Source: Nemertoderma westbladi
Lineage: Eukaryota; Xenacoelomorpha; Nemertodermatida; Nemertodermatidae
Direction of reading: 5' to 3'
Assembly (NCBI GenBank): GCA_032718475.1
Contig: JAUCBJ010001285.1
Location: 1 to 48,837 of the forward strand
Length of the DNA stretch: 48,837 nucleotides
Of this stretch, positions 1 to 10,689 are shown piece by piece. The notes under the pieces are model-generated. The model was not told where the DNA came from. It saw only the letters and a list, made by a program, of their open reading frames with translations, and made no database searches. Positions within the stretch are counted from its first letter, which is position 1. Each line of letters begins with the position of its first letter. The position numbers and the translations under genes were made by a program.

Positions 1-59
1 GTTGGTACAGTACGCATTTATGTCACAATCATCAGTGTATCTGTCACATTCATCAATGT
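1..59 (-). CDS. Exon 5 (partial): calcium-binding EGF repeat
   Basis: The exon starts after TTAG at 60-61 and encodes (N)IDECDRYTDDCDINAYCTN. The x-D-E-C start is the calcium-binding EGF signature. The exon is cut by the window edge, so more repeats probably follow. Confidence 0.85.
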
Positions 60-3000
60 CTAAGATATTAAAAATTTAAGTTAAAATATCACAATATCGA
101 TCGAATGATAAAATTTGGGTTTGTGATTTGATATATTTGTTAAATTTCAAATATGTTATACCTTATTAGTGTTTTTTCGGAAACCTCTAAGTTTTATATT
201 TTTATAAATTTATTGAAATCTCTACAACGCTTTGATTCGCACCAAACTATACCCTCCACCACTAAATATGTAACTAAGCGAACAAACAAAATTTTAAAGA
301 GAATTTAGAAAATAAATAAATGTTCTGTTATACATACACTGCCTTCACATTGCGTCCCAACTCCTTCGTACCCATCTCTACAGGTACATGTAAAGGAACC
401 ATCTGAGTTGGTGCAGTCTGCGTTCTCGTGACAATTATGGGTGTTAATGAGACATTCATCGTCGTCTGAAATATTATATTGAAAAATATGAGCAGGAAAT
501 AATTATTGCAACTACTGATAATAATTTCAAAATATTACTATATTTGTTCGTTGGGATTATTATACTTTACTGTTCTCTGAGACTACCTAAATGTATAATT
601 TTACTAATCTGATTTAATAAATATTGGGGAGCCTCATGCTTGTAAGAGTCAATAAAAGTGTATATTGCTTTGTTTCCTTAATTATATTGTAATGTAATTA
701 ACACTGAAAAAATACAGTGTTAATTACCTTATATAAATGACTATAACGGGATACTCAAATCTCGATACATTACACCATCCAGTAATAATAATATGACCTT
801 TACTTAGATTATACAACGTAGTACAGCTGTTAGTAGGATATAATAATTATTATTCGGTTAGATCAATCTAGAAATATATAACTTAGTCAGTTTACAATTT
901 ATTTTCATTCATATCGTTTCATTCATAATTTCCAAACTTTTTCTCGAGTTTTACTTTTTAACAGGAGCCCTCGTTTGTCTCGCTTGCATTACGTGTTTAA
1001 ATTTTACATTGTTTTGCATATTTCCAATTTTAGTAAGATGTAACGAATTTGCTTTTAGTGTTTAATTAATAAAACTAATTTGGAGTCCTCTGTACTCTCT
1101 CAATCTTGCGATAGCGAAATTATTGCTAAAAGGAGATTAATATTTTGTTTTTGGATCTGCAGTTTCGGTTTCTCTTTGAGTTCAATTGATTGATTTTGGT
1201 TTTGAGTGATACTTTATTTCTTGTTTTGTTGATCTGGAATCTAAATTGATAACTTCGTGGCATATAGTGCATATAGTTCAGTCCATGACCTACTATAGAT
1301 ACGACCCGCCAAGCTGCTGCAAAGCCCCTAAATTTACTGGGCCAGTTATTTCTCTTAGATAGAACGCCTGAAACAATAGGTCTAGCGTGTCGAAAGTACT
1401 TGTCCCTAACTAAAATTATATCCTCTTTCAGATGAGACAAATAAAAATTGAATATAATATCGAGATATGAGAAGTTCCTGGCACCCATACCATTTCGGAA
1501 CCTTTCGGAATTGATAAAAATACTCAAAAATACATCACCCTTCAAAGACTTGGCTATAGATACTTGGCAAAGACTAGATAAAAACCCATCATAGTTGTTC
1601 TCGTGCTGCTCGAAGTCCTGGCTAGAAAAAAAAAGGACGCATAGTTGTTCATTAGTTTGCTAATGCACATTCCTGTTACACATTTTGCCCCTCAAGCCTC
1701 AACATCACAACACAACCCCCGCCCCACTCCAATTTAGCAAACTCACTTTCAAGATATTTTGTAAGTAATCCCTACGACTATTAAAATACAACAAAAACTT
1801 TAAACGCAATTTACTCATAATAGTATATTTTCCATCTGGTTGTCTTGCCAATACTTAAATTCTAATAACTCTTGATGTACTCATCCAACCAGGATGATTT
1901 ATAGCTCATTAGAGAGCTGAGATGTTGGCCAATCACATGCAATATCTAACTCAAAAACCTCATTTTCACCTTAAGGTACCTTTTCGCTTTCACAGCCACA
2001 ATTATATACCTCGAGTTTTTAGATGTCTGGGTTTTACTGGGTTAACCCAATTACCACTGGGGTGTTTTGACCATTAGCACCACTGGGGGGGGGGGGGGGG
2101 GGGGGGGGGATTTGGCCAACCCACTATATTTTTGTAATCGTCCAATGAAATCCTACAAAATTTGGGCTGTTGGTGAAACAATCATAGTTGAACACTTCCA
2201 AACCTTAAAAAGTTAAAATTTCATAAGCAGGGAATCATAATTTTGATGAAAAATAAAAGTAGTCCCTGGACAAAATTACAAAATTTTTCGTTTTCTAAAA
2301 ACGAACAATGTGGCAGTGTTGGCTAGATTTAGTAGGTTTTTCAAGACGCTGAATCGAATGTGATTATATTCCATTTCCAAAAATTGAAGTGGATGCTATT
2401 TTTCGTGCACATACGAAGTGGGCGTGGCACTTCAAATTTTGAAAAATTAGATATTCAGAAAATGCCCCTAATTTTTTATTTCAACGCATCTTTATAGGTT
2501 TTCTGGGCCGCTGAATCGACTGAAAGTAATATAGAAGCCTGAAGACTTAGTGGTTCGCCATTTTTGGTGCACCAAAATTAGGGCGTGGCACTTCAAATTA
2601 TGAAAAATACGAGATTCGGAAAATAAACCAAAATTGAAATTTTAAAGCATTTATATAGGTTTTCTAGACCGCTGAATCGATTGAAAGTAATATAGAAGAA
2701 TGAAGACTTAGAGGTTAGCCATTTTTGATGTAGCAAAATGAGGGCGTGGCACTTCAAATTTTGAAAAATGAAATGAAAAATTTTGGTGCACCTACTAAAA
2801 ATATTATATACGTACATAGACACACCATGTTAGCCTACTAAAAATAATATATACGTACATAGACACACCATGTTATCCTACTAAAAATAATATATACGTA
2901 CATAGACACACCATGTTATCCTACTAAAAATAATATATACTTACATAGACACACCATGTTAGCCTACTAAAAATATTATATACGTACATAGACACACCAT

Positions 3001-6000
3001 GTTAGCCTACTAAAAATAATATATACGTACATAGACACACCATGTTATCCTACTAAAAATAATATATACGTACATAGACACACCATGTTATCCTACTAAA
3101 AATAATATATACGTACATAGACACACCATGTTAGCCTACTAAAAATAATATATACGTACATAGACACACCATGCTAGCCTACTAAAAATATTATATACGT
3201 ACATAGACACACCATGTTAGCCTACTAAAAATATTATATACGTACATAGACACACCATGTTAGCCTACTAAAAATAATATATACGTACATAGACACACCA
3301 TGTTATCCTACTAAAAATAATATATACGTACATAGACACACCATGTTATCCTACTAAAAATAATATATACTTACATAGACACACCATGTTAGCCTACTAA
3401 AAATATTATATACGTACATAGACACACCATGTTAGCCTACTAAAAATAATATATACGTACATAGACACACCATGTTATCCTACTAAAAATAATATATACG
3501 TACATAGACACACCATGTTATCCTACTAAAAATAATATATGTACATAGACACACCATGTTAGCCTACTAAAAATAATATATACGTACATAGACACACCAT
3601 GCTAGCCTACTAAAAATATTATATACGTACATAGACACACCATGTTAGCCTACTAAAAATATTATATACGTACATAGACACACGATGTTAGCCTACTAAA
3701 AATATTATATACGTACATAGACACACCATGCTAGCCTACTAAAAATAATATATACGTACATAGACACACCATGTTATCCTACTAAAAATAATATATACGT
3801 ACATAGACACACCATGTTATCCTACTAAAAATAATATATGTACATAGACACACCATGCTAGCCTACTAAAAATATTATATACGTACATAGACACACCATG
3901 TTAGCCTACTAAAAATAATATATGTACATAGACACACCATGCTAGCCTACTAAAAATATTATATACGTACATAGACACACCATGTTAGCCTACTAAAAAT
4001 AATATATACGTACATAGACACACCATGTTATCCTACTAAAAATAATATATACGTACATAGACACACCATGTTATCCTACTAAAAATAATATATGTACATA
4101 GACACACCATGCTAGCCTACTAAAAATATTATATACGTACATAGACACACCATGTTAGCCTACTAAAAATATTATATACGTACATAGACACACGATGTTA
4201 GCCTACTAAAAATATTATATACGTACATAGACACACCATGCTAGCCTACTAAAAATATTATATACGTACATAGACACACCATGTTAGCCTACTAAAAATA
4301 TTATATACGTACATAGACACACCATGTTATCCTACTAAAAATAATATATACGTACATAGACACACCATGTTATCCTACTAAAAATAATATATACGTACAT
4401 AGACACACCATGTTATCCTACTAAAAATAATATATACTTACATAGACACACCATGTTAGCCTACTAAAAATATTATATACGTACATAGACACACCATGTT
4501 AGCCTACTAAAAATAATATATACGTACATAGACACACCATGTTAGCCTACTAAAAATAATTTTTTAAACTCACGTGTTTTTCCTTCCATACCGCAGATAT
4601 CTCTTTGCATTTCCTCATGTTCCAAAGGATCAAGATCTTTTATTTCTTGGCATTTGCACTAAGAAAACAAATACTCAATCAAATTGAATTTATAATATAG
4701 TCAAGGTTCAGATCGTTAACCTAGCTTTGCTCCCAATAATTTAACTGGTACTCATTTTATCGAACCCATGGGATGAAAGGCTGAGTGGACCCTCCTAAAG
4801 GGCTTGAACCTACAACCAATAGGTTATAAGCCCGGCGCTCACCAACTTATCTACCCCGCCTAATTTATTTTTGTAAGAGTACAACAATCCAGTACTGAAC
4901 CCTTGAACTATCTCCTTATATTGATGATATACCAGAAAACTTATTACAAAACTTATCTAATGATTGCCCCACATCAATGGTTTCCAGATTACTTACTGGA
5001 ATATTGGGCTCAGGACTAGCTCCATCACTGGTTATCAAACTAGCATGTTGGTCATTGTCGCTAATTGCCATATAGTCGTAAACCGCCGACAACTTGAGAT
5101 CCGATTCTTCCACATCCTCCGCATACTTGCTGTTTAACTGGCACGAATATGTCCTCATACCATCCTCCACAGGGCTATCAATTTTCCGATAGTTGATAGA
5201 TTTGCAGTTGGAATTCCTGAAACAAAACAATTGAGGAATCCTACTGTAACCATAGTTACAGTTGACTTATTCCCCTTGTACGTGGGACAGAATATGTACC
5301 CATTAACATTCATACATCCCCATACGTCACCCACACCACTAGGACTCATCGCTGGCCGGCCCTGTAACTCAACACTCCTCGGTTCGCGATCAGATGTAGA
5401 CCCAATTAATCTTCCTTATCGTCATCATCACCGGTGTTTTTCAGCAGAAGTTTCGGAAATGACAGCAGTAGATGACCACCATAATTTATTTTTCCAGCCA
5501 GCTGACATACACAGCTGACCAGATCTATGATAGCCGCTTTGGAAGTGGACGGCCAAACTCGCATGTAATGCGCGCAGGGTGGGATTGGGTTTTGGAAATT
5601 ATCGATCACTACCTATTTAACAATATCACAAAACAACATCATTGTTATTTAAAGTTTTTTTACGATTAATGAATCCCGACTCTAAGACTCTCTTCTGTTT
5701 TTGTGCATGATGGCCTGCATGGAATACTAGATTAAAAAATGTATTCAATAAAATTAATCTATTAGTTCATGTAGAAATGTACTGTAGGTAGTATTCCACG
5801 TGTCCGTTAAAAATAAGAGCACACCCAATACTTAACTAAAACTATCGCGATGGTCGTTTTCCAGATCAGTAATTAGTTCCATTTCCGATTGTCGATTATT
5901 AGAAAAATATCACAGTTATGTCTGAACTGCCCCTCACAAATATATACAATTATACCTATCTATTATATACCAACGCCTATGCATTACCTGATGATGAAAT

Positions 6001-6480
6001 GTCTAAAGTTAGGATGTGTTAACAATTATTAAGAATAACTCAATTATAATTTATGATAAACGCAGGGACGCTACACAAACAAGGAACAGCCGACACGACT
6101 GTTATTGGTGGCCCACACATTCAGGTTGTGATTTATTTGCTGTCTTGTTAACTTTGTTTAAATTTGTCTTGTGAAATTGATTTATTGACTTGGCTTGTGG
6201 CCCTGATTTATTTGTTTGATTAATTCTTGCGCGGACGATATTTCGAGATTTCAAATATTATACATTACCTCAGACACAATGCGGTACATCGGATTCTAGA
6301 AACGCGGCTATTGATATTACTAATCCAATGATTCTGTAACTGATGATCCACTGATGATCCATGAATACCCTTTCCAAATGTCGCTGCCCTGTGACACAAC
6401 ATTCCTATGTCGCAACAACATAAATTAGCGCCCAAGACGACCATTAAACCTGCTGTGATTAGAAGGTATTGCGGATTCAT
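1..6480 (-). CDS. Secreted PAN/apple-EGF domain protein, 5' part of a split gene (partial at left edge)
   Basis: Five exons on the minus strand: 6480-6269, 5216-4997, 4658-4574, 465-340 and 59-1. Phases agree at every junction: exon 1 ends in phase 2 (AG) and exon 2 supplies G to make Arg; exon 2 to 3 is phase 0; exon 3 to 4 and exon 4 to 5 are phase 1. Donors are GTAATG, GTAAGT, GTGAGT and GTGTAT, and all acceptors are pyrimidine-rich AG. The protein begins with a signal peptide (MNPQYLLITAGLMVVLGANL). A PAN/apple domain follows, with Cys spacing C-x3-C, then NCKSINY, then SCQLN. After a short acidic linker with a CKC motif come one EGF repeat and the start of a calcium-binding EGF (NIDEC). 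The likely role is extracellular adhesion or matrix (inference). ATG 6480 is chosen because the longer open frame upstream has only TTG. The C-terminus lies outside the window. Confidence 0.85.
340..465 (-). CDS. Exon 4: EGF-like repeat
   Basis: A 126-nt symmetrical phase 1-1 exon encoding one whole EGF repeat. It reads DDECLINTHNCHENADC, then GSFTCTCRDGYEG, giving the six-cysteine pattern with the aromatic-Gly of the last loop. A phase 1-1 cassette is the usual way EGF repeats are encoded in animals. Confidence 0.9.
466..1125. other. Intron 3 sequence, nothing recognised
   Basis: AT-rich intronic sequence between the EGF exon and the degraded reading frame. I see no coding, RNA or repeat signal. 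Confidence 0.5.
1126..1622 (-). pseudogene. Unrecognised degraded reading frame inside intron 3
   Basis: An open frame on the minus strand reads through about 165 codons, with non-repetitive composition in its upstream half (around VSGVLSKRNNW and FRGFAAAWRVV). The spacing faintly recalls SGNH/GDSL-like segments found in some LINE ORFs, but I see no catalytic Ser or His motif. The frame lies inside the large intron and fits no splice phase. It is most likely a transposon remnant; the function is unknown. Confidence 0.25.
2085..2109. repeat. G25 homopolymer
   Basis: An uninterrupted run of 25 G on the plus strand, inside intron 3 (C on the gene's sense strand). It is one of ten such tracts in the window. 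Confidence 0.95.
2330..2790. repeat. About 162-bp direct repeat, nearly three units
   Basis: The motif GGCGTGGCACTTCAAATT recurs at about 2420, 2582 and 2743. Between copies, the motif CCGCTGAATCGA followed by TGAAAGTAATATAGAAG also repeats. The same motif family appears in the arms of the foldback element at 42.8-43.9 kb, so this is probably part of a dispersed element. Confidence 0.75.
2793..4558. repeat. 43-bp minisatellite, about 41 units, in intron 3
   Basis: A tandem array with a 43-bp period (core ATACGTACATAGACACACC, joined by CCTACTAAAAAT). Units differ at a few fixed positions: AATAATAT or AATATTAT, TTAGCC or TTATCC or CTAGCC, TACGTA or TACTTA, and some units lack 'TAC'. Variant types recur in blocks, for example the TACTTA variant at about 2938 and 3368. 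The array ends 16 bp before exon 3, close to its donor. Confidence 0.97.
4574..4658 (-). CDS. Exon 3: short acidic linker with CKC motif
   Basis: An 85-nt exon entering in phase 0 and leaving in phase 1 at C|GTGAGT. It encodes CKCQEIKDLDP and, further on, DICGMEGKT. The three cysteines and acidic residues match no domain I can name. Support comes from perfect splice sites and phase agreement on both sides. Confidence 0.75.
4690..4862 (-). mobile_element. tRNA-derived SINE in intron 2
   Basis: The minus strand starts with a tRNA-like head: box A-like TAGATAAGTTGGT, then box B GGTTCAAGCCC. Next comes a block reading CCTTTCATCCCATGGGTTCG, then ATAAAATGAGTACCAGTT. This block resembles the conserved central domain shared by many invertebrate SINEs (MetaSINE-like, from memory). 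The 3' end is not sharply defined. Confidence 0.7.
4997..5216 (-). CDS. Exon 2: C-terminal half of PAN/apple domain
   Basis: The acceptor is a strong TTTTGTTTCAG ending at 5217 and the donor is CCA|GTAAGT. One base completes the split Arg codon, then 73 codons follow. The reading starts NSNCKSINYR and continues to TYSCQLNSKYAEDVEE, typical of the second half of a PAN/apple domain. It ends in a Ser/Pro-rich linker. Confidence 0.85.
5217..6268. other. Intron 1, no further feature
   Basis: A 1,052-bp intron between the signal-peptide exon and the second PAN exon. Short open frames on both strands show no domain signal and fit no splice phase. Confidence 0.6.
6269..6480 (-). CDS. Exon 1: signal peptide and N-terminal half of PAN/apple domain
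   Basis: It opens with ATG at 6480-6478 (A at -3) and a hydrophobic leader of about 20 residues, then a CCC cluster. The last part (RCTALCLR) carries the first conserved cysteines of the PAN/apple helix. It ends AG|GTAATG in phase 2. This is 70 codons plus 2 nt. Confidence 0.85.
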
Positions 6481-6570
6481 AATTAAGTTTCCCAAAAGCG
6501 GTAATTGTCTGAATCAGTGGCTGGTTAGTTAGTGTCTGGAGAGCTATTTATTCAGAGTGTACAATAATTA

Positions 6571-6579
6571 CTTTATATA
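6571..6579 (-). promoter_or_regulatory. Candidate TATA box of the PAN-EGF gene
   Basis: Minus-strand TATATAAAG lies about 90 nt upstream of the ATG at 6480. It would place a start site near 6540-6546 and give a 5' leader of about 60 nt with no upstream ATG. The motif is seen; its function is inferred, and the region is AT-rich enough for chance matches. Confidence 0.35.
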
Positions 6580-6599
6580 ATTGATAGTAATCCTACACA

Positions 6600-8385
6600 C
6601 AAACATATAAATATAATACAAAAATTGCACGTGACAGGTTTCTAAAAGAAATCGGATTTTAAATTATTTAAACAATTCAAAATATTTCGAAAATATATGC
6701 ACAGAGTGTGTGGGTGTGGGGGTAAAAATAGAAGACTCAATCACCAACATTGAATTTTTGACAATTTTTTACCAAAATCTACAGCGATGTATTTTAAACG
6801 TCTGCCATTGAGACGGACATGCACAAACACATGCAAGTATTCTTCTACGGAAGTATTGCTAATCACGGTATCTTAACCACAAATGGGCGAATTTTTTGTC
6901 AATAAATGTGTCTTTCGTAACGTTAAAATACTGGTTAAATAATACAATGTAAAATCTCATAAAAACGGCTCTAACGATTTCGTTAAAATTTTGCATGACA
7001 CAATGTTTTGATGACCACTATCATTTAACATTTAATATTTAACATTTATTTATTTCTTTCATAATACATCAACAGTTATAATAACTTTATAATTACTATA
7101 AATGTAAATGTATATAAATGTAATAAATAAAATAAATGTATATCGATTCCCGCTGGTCCCATGTCTGTCCATAGAATGTGTGCTTGAAAAATAGAAAAAA
7201 CCGAAAAAATCGAAAAAACACCATAGACGCAACTGATAAAACTCCAGCTGGAACAGATTAAAAATGGATAGAGAGGGCCTAGTAATTCTATTCAATAGAG
7301 GAAGGGCCGACTAACAAGGATGTACTTTCTGTGCCAAGTTTTTATTTAATCACTCACTCTTTCAACCCAGACTATAAGCAAACATTAGTTTGTAATCAAT
7401 TCTCCAATCATCTGAATAACTCTTCCCAGTGCTTCCTAAGGGAATATCTATAAGGTGACTGACTCACTGGGCTATTTTAGATGGTGGGTCAGTGGAATGA
7501 ATTTTAGTTACACACATAGGATGCTTCTGATTAGTGTTGGTTACTAGTAATGGTACTATACTCAGCTAAAAATAATTGATGTATTTAAAAATCTTGGGAT
7601 AGGAGTAGCGCCCACCCCTACCCTCGGGTAGCAGCTATCGAAAGAGGAGCCTTCGGGTCGCCTCCGGCTTCGGCCGACTGTTTGCTTGCTTGTATTTAAA
7701 AATCCGAGAGGGAGGGAGGTGAGTTAATGACTTGCTTGGCAAACATTAATTATATTAATCTGTCAAACCAGAGGGAATACCGAGTGGGATCTACCTGTCT
7801 CGGTCTCTGTATAACATTTTACCCAGCTGATAGCTCCTTTAATCCAACACAAACTCTTGCCCTGGATTCAATGATTGCGAATGTCTATTACAGTAGGTTC
7901 CTGGGAAAAGCTGGCCACCTGAATGACTTTTTAGTTATAGAGTAGTGTAAGAGTACACGAGTGAGGCCTTTGTGCAGCAGAAGCTGCAACCCATCTCAGC
8001 GAACAATTATAATTGTACTATGGCTAGTTATTCTGATATTGGCTTCCAACAGACACATACACTGAAACCTACACCTAAGTTCGCTAATAGTTGCACTGTT
8101 CAATTAAAAAAATCAGAGTTTGGAGGTTTAATTATGTTTTGGCAACATTAATACTATGAGTGGTGTTTGGTATCAGATATAATTTTGATGTAGACAGGAT
8201 ATATGTTGCCCTAACTGCTTTAATAATTATTAGGAACGGATTATGAGATATTACAATTGTTTGCTAACTAACTTTGTTCACTACCTTGGTGCAATTTTTT
8301 ATTATAAATGCTGAACATGTGCAAATTACAGTATTAGTATAGGTTAAGTGCTGGCTGATACTGGGTGCTCAGATTTGCAACCATA
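6600..8385. other. Intergenic, nothing firmly recognised
   Basis: AT-rich sequence with a short GC-rich patch near 7610-7690. A 72-codon open frame at 7727-7945 (+) has no recognisable domain, and I do not call it a gene. Confidence 0.5.
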
Positions 8386-8389
8386 ATTT

Positions 8390-8636
8390 TAATATTTTGT
8401 GCCATGCTAAACACATGTGCCACATGCTAAAAAGTGGCACCTATGTGCCACTAGAGAATTTGAAAACATTTGTAATCGAATCAGCACCTTTGGAAACCTA
8501 TAAATACCGAAAATGGAACATTTCTATGAAGCTTTATATATTTTGATATTTTGTGCCATGCTAAACACATGTGCCATGTGCCACAAGCTAAAAAGTGGCA
8601 ATTCTACGCTACTAGAGAATTTGAAACCATTTATTA
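8390..8636. repeat. Two-copy direct repeat, ~156-bp period
   Basis: The motif ATTTTGTGCCATGCTAAAC, followed by AAAAGTGGCA and TAGAGAATTTGAAA, occurs at 8393-8466 and again at 8549-8630. The copies have diverged by small indels. Confidence 0.8.
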
Positions 8637-9144
8637 GTGCTTCACCACCCTGTTAAACCTTGTGGAAGCGAAATCTGCGCCATTCTGCCTGTGTCTATTA
8701 TGTTTGCCAAATACGCCAATTTTGGCACGTGCCAGAAATGGCACACAGCCACCCTTTGAAAATTTGAGACCCATCTCAGAAGATTCGCCGCTATCGAAAA
8801 CCCGTATAGGTGAAAAATATTGCCCAAAATATGAATATTTTTCGAAATAAGGAATTTTGGCCACAAAACAGGGTTTCTGGCCCACTGTGCATTTGTAACA
8901 ATTTGTAACCAGGGACATCAATTCGTGACAAGGTGCTCATAATATTTTTAACCAAACACATTGATTCGTAATGCGGAAATACAGATTCCTAACCAGGTAT
9001 TCAGATTCGTAATGCAGAAATCCAAATTCGTAACCAGGCGCTCAGATTAGAAACTGGTTTAGAGTTGACATCCTGAAAAAAATAGTTATTGGCTTATGGC
9101 CTGTAAAAATATTAGTTTCGGTTTGGTTTAACTTCTGTTCCTTT

Positions 9145-9162
9145 ACGGCGTCTTGACGCCGT
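9145..9162. other. Perfect 8-bp stem hairpin
   Basis: ACGGCGTC-TT-GACGCCGT is a perfect inverted repeat with a 2-nt loop in otherwise AT-rich DNA. It has no assigned role. Confidence 0.6.
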
Positions 9163-10045
9163 CTTTAATATTAAATATAAAATATTTTTGTCTTCCTATC
9201 TTGAAAAATTAGTGCAGAGAGTGTCCTTATTTTACTGTAATAGTTTATGTTTTTGTTATTTCATTGGATTGCAATTTTTCCTGATACCGATTAAAATAAT
9301 ACTGTGAAATAATATGAAATTTATGAATTCTTTGAATATTTATGAATACTATGAAATTTGCAATTTAATGAAATTATGTAGGTATTTATGTTTGTTTGTC
9401 TTAGTAGCTCAACAGTTCGTAGTTGTTGTGCTTCTTGATTCAATTATATATGTATTTTATCTATGTTTAATTTTGACTATTAAGCATGAAAAACAAATGC
9501 ACTACAAATTAATAAATTTAGATAATAATTACTGTGAAACAAAGGAATACATATTGTAGTAAAAATTGCTGATTTATATTTATAAATTTAGTCTGATACT
9601 GCTGCTGTTAAGGGTTGATTTGTATGCCTTATATAACTCAGGAATATAAAGATAGCAGATGATAATTATCTACACATTTACCTTAATACCTTAAGGATTA
9701 TAGATTAATAAATAATATGTAATAATTGGAAAGGTAATAATGCATTAGGGGGATAAAGCAACGCCGATAGTATCATAAATATATAATTATGCGAAAATCA
9801 TTATATACATGTTACTTAATTTATCCTAGCAGGTGCACTAGATAATCAAAACTAGAACCCTGGGTCATCCCTAGAACTGGGTCATCCTGTACCAGTATGG
9901 ATAGCTAGAAAGAAGTGTCAACAAATTCAAGAACTGACTTTCAGTATTTATTAAGCATACCTACCATATACTGTCTACCGGTTTACCGGTAACTAAGTGA
10001 ACAGTATGCACTTTGAAGTTTGAACTAACCTAAACGGGCAAAACT
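9163..10045. other. Intergenic, nothing recognised
   Basis: AT-rich. An 81-codon frame at 9314-9559 (+) is low-complexity and has no domain signal. Confidence 0.45.
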
Positions 10046-10048
10046 ACA

Positions 10049-10612
10049 AGGAATAATGTACACGATACGGTATTGGAATCACTACGAAGTATAAAAGATG
10101 AATTACGCGAACTGCGTGATGAGAACGCAGCAATACGATGAGATACAGCTACTACAACAAATCGATAATCTACGTGGTGAGAATGAATCGCTTGAACTCG
10201 AGAATGACAAATTAGCCCAATACACTCGGCGTCCCTGTGTACTTTTGCATGGTGTTTCGGAGACAGCCAATCCAACTGATGAATCTTCTTCAGTAAAAGA
10301 TGTTATGTCGTCAATCGGGGTACAATTTAGCGACATTGATGTCTACCATAGGCTGGGTGCCAGGAAACCCCAACAAAATTGTAATGCAAAAGCGAATGTA
10401 CGTCCTATCATTATACGCTTTACCTCCCATTCCACTCGCAAAATAGCGCTCCGAAATAAAAAAAAAACCAATCGTTCTATATGACAGCAATTCTTTCTAC
10501 ACGCCGTTCAGCCCTTCTACGTAACCTCCAAAGAATGCGTGAAAGTAAACTTATCCACTCTGTTGGATGCCAGCAGCATACAACTGCTGTTGGCGCGGGA
10601 GATACGATCACC
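10049..10612 (+). pseudogene. LINE ORF1-like protein remnant (coiled coil plus RRM-like core)
   Basis: A plus-strand remnant with at least two frame breaks, near 10130 and 10470. The N-terminal part is a coiled coil (LESLRSIKDELRELRDEN, then IDNLRGENESLELENDK). Next comes RRPCVLLHGVSE, then DIDVYHRLGARKPQQN and RPIIIRFTSHSTR. The last part reads RRSALLRNLQRMRESK. This order is typical of nucleic-acid-binding ORF1 proteins of L1-like or CR1-like LINEs. No matching EN/RT follows on this strand, so it is an isolated fragment. Confidence 0.7.
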
Positions 10613-10689
10613 TGAATCCAAAACGTGACAAACACTTATATTATGAGTACATACTCCTACTGTACACCTACTGTTATCGAGAGAGACAA

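Noticed and set aside
2793-4558. CRISPR-like regular repeat
   Set aside because: There are no unique spacers; units are contiguous 43-bp tandem copies in a metazoan intron.
5231-5669. Overlapping open frames on both strands between exons 1 and 2
   Set aside because: No domain signal, and they fit no splice phase of the surrounding gene.
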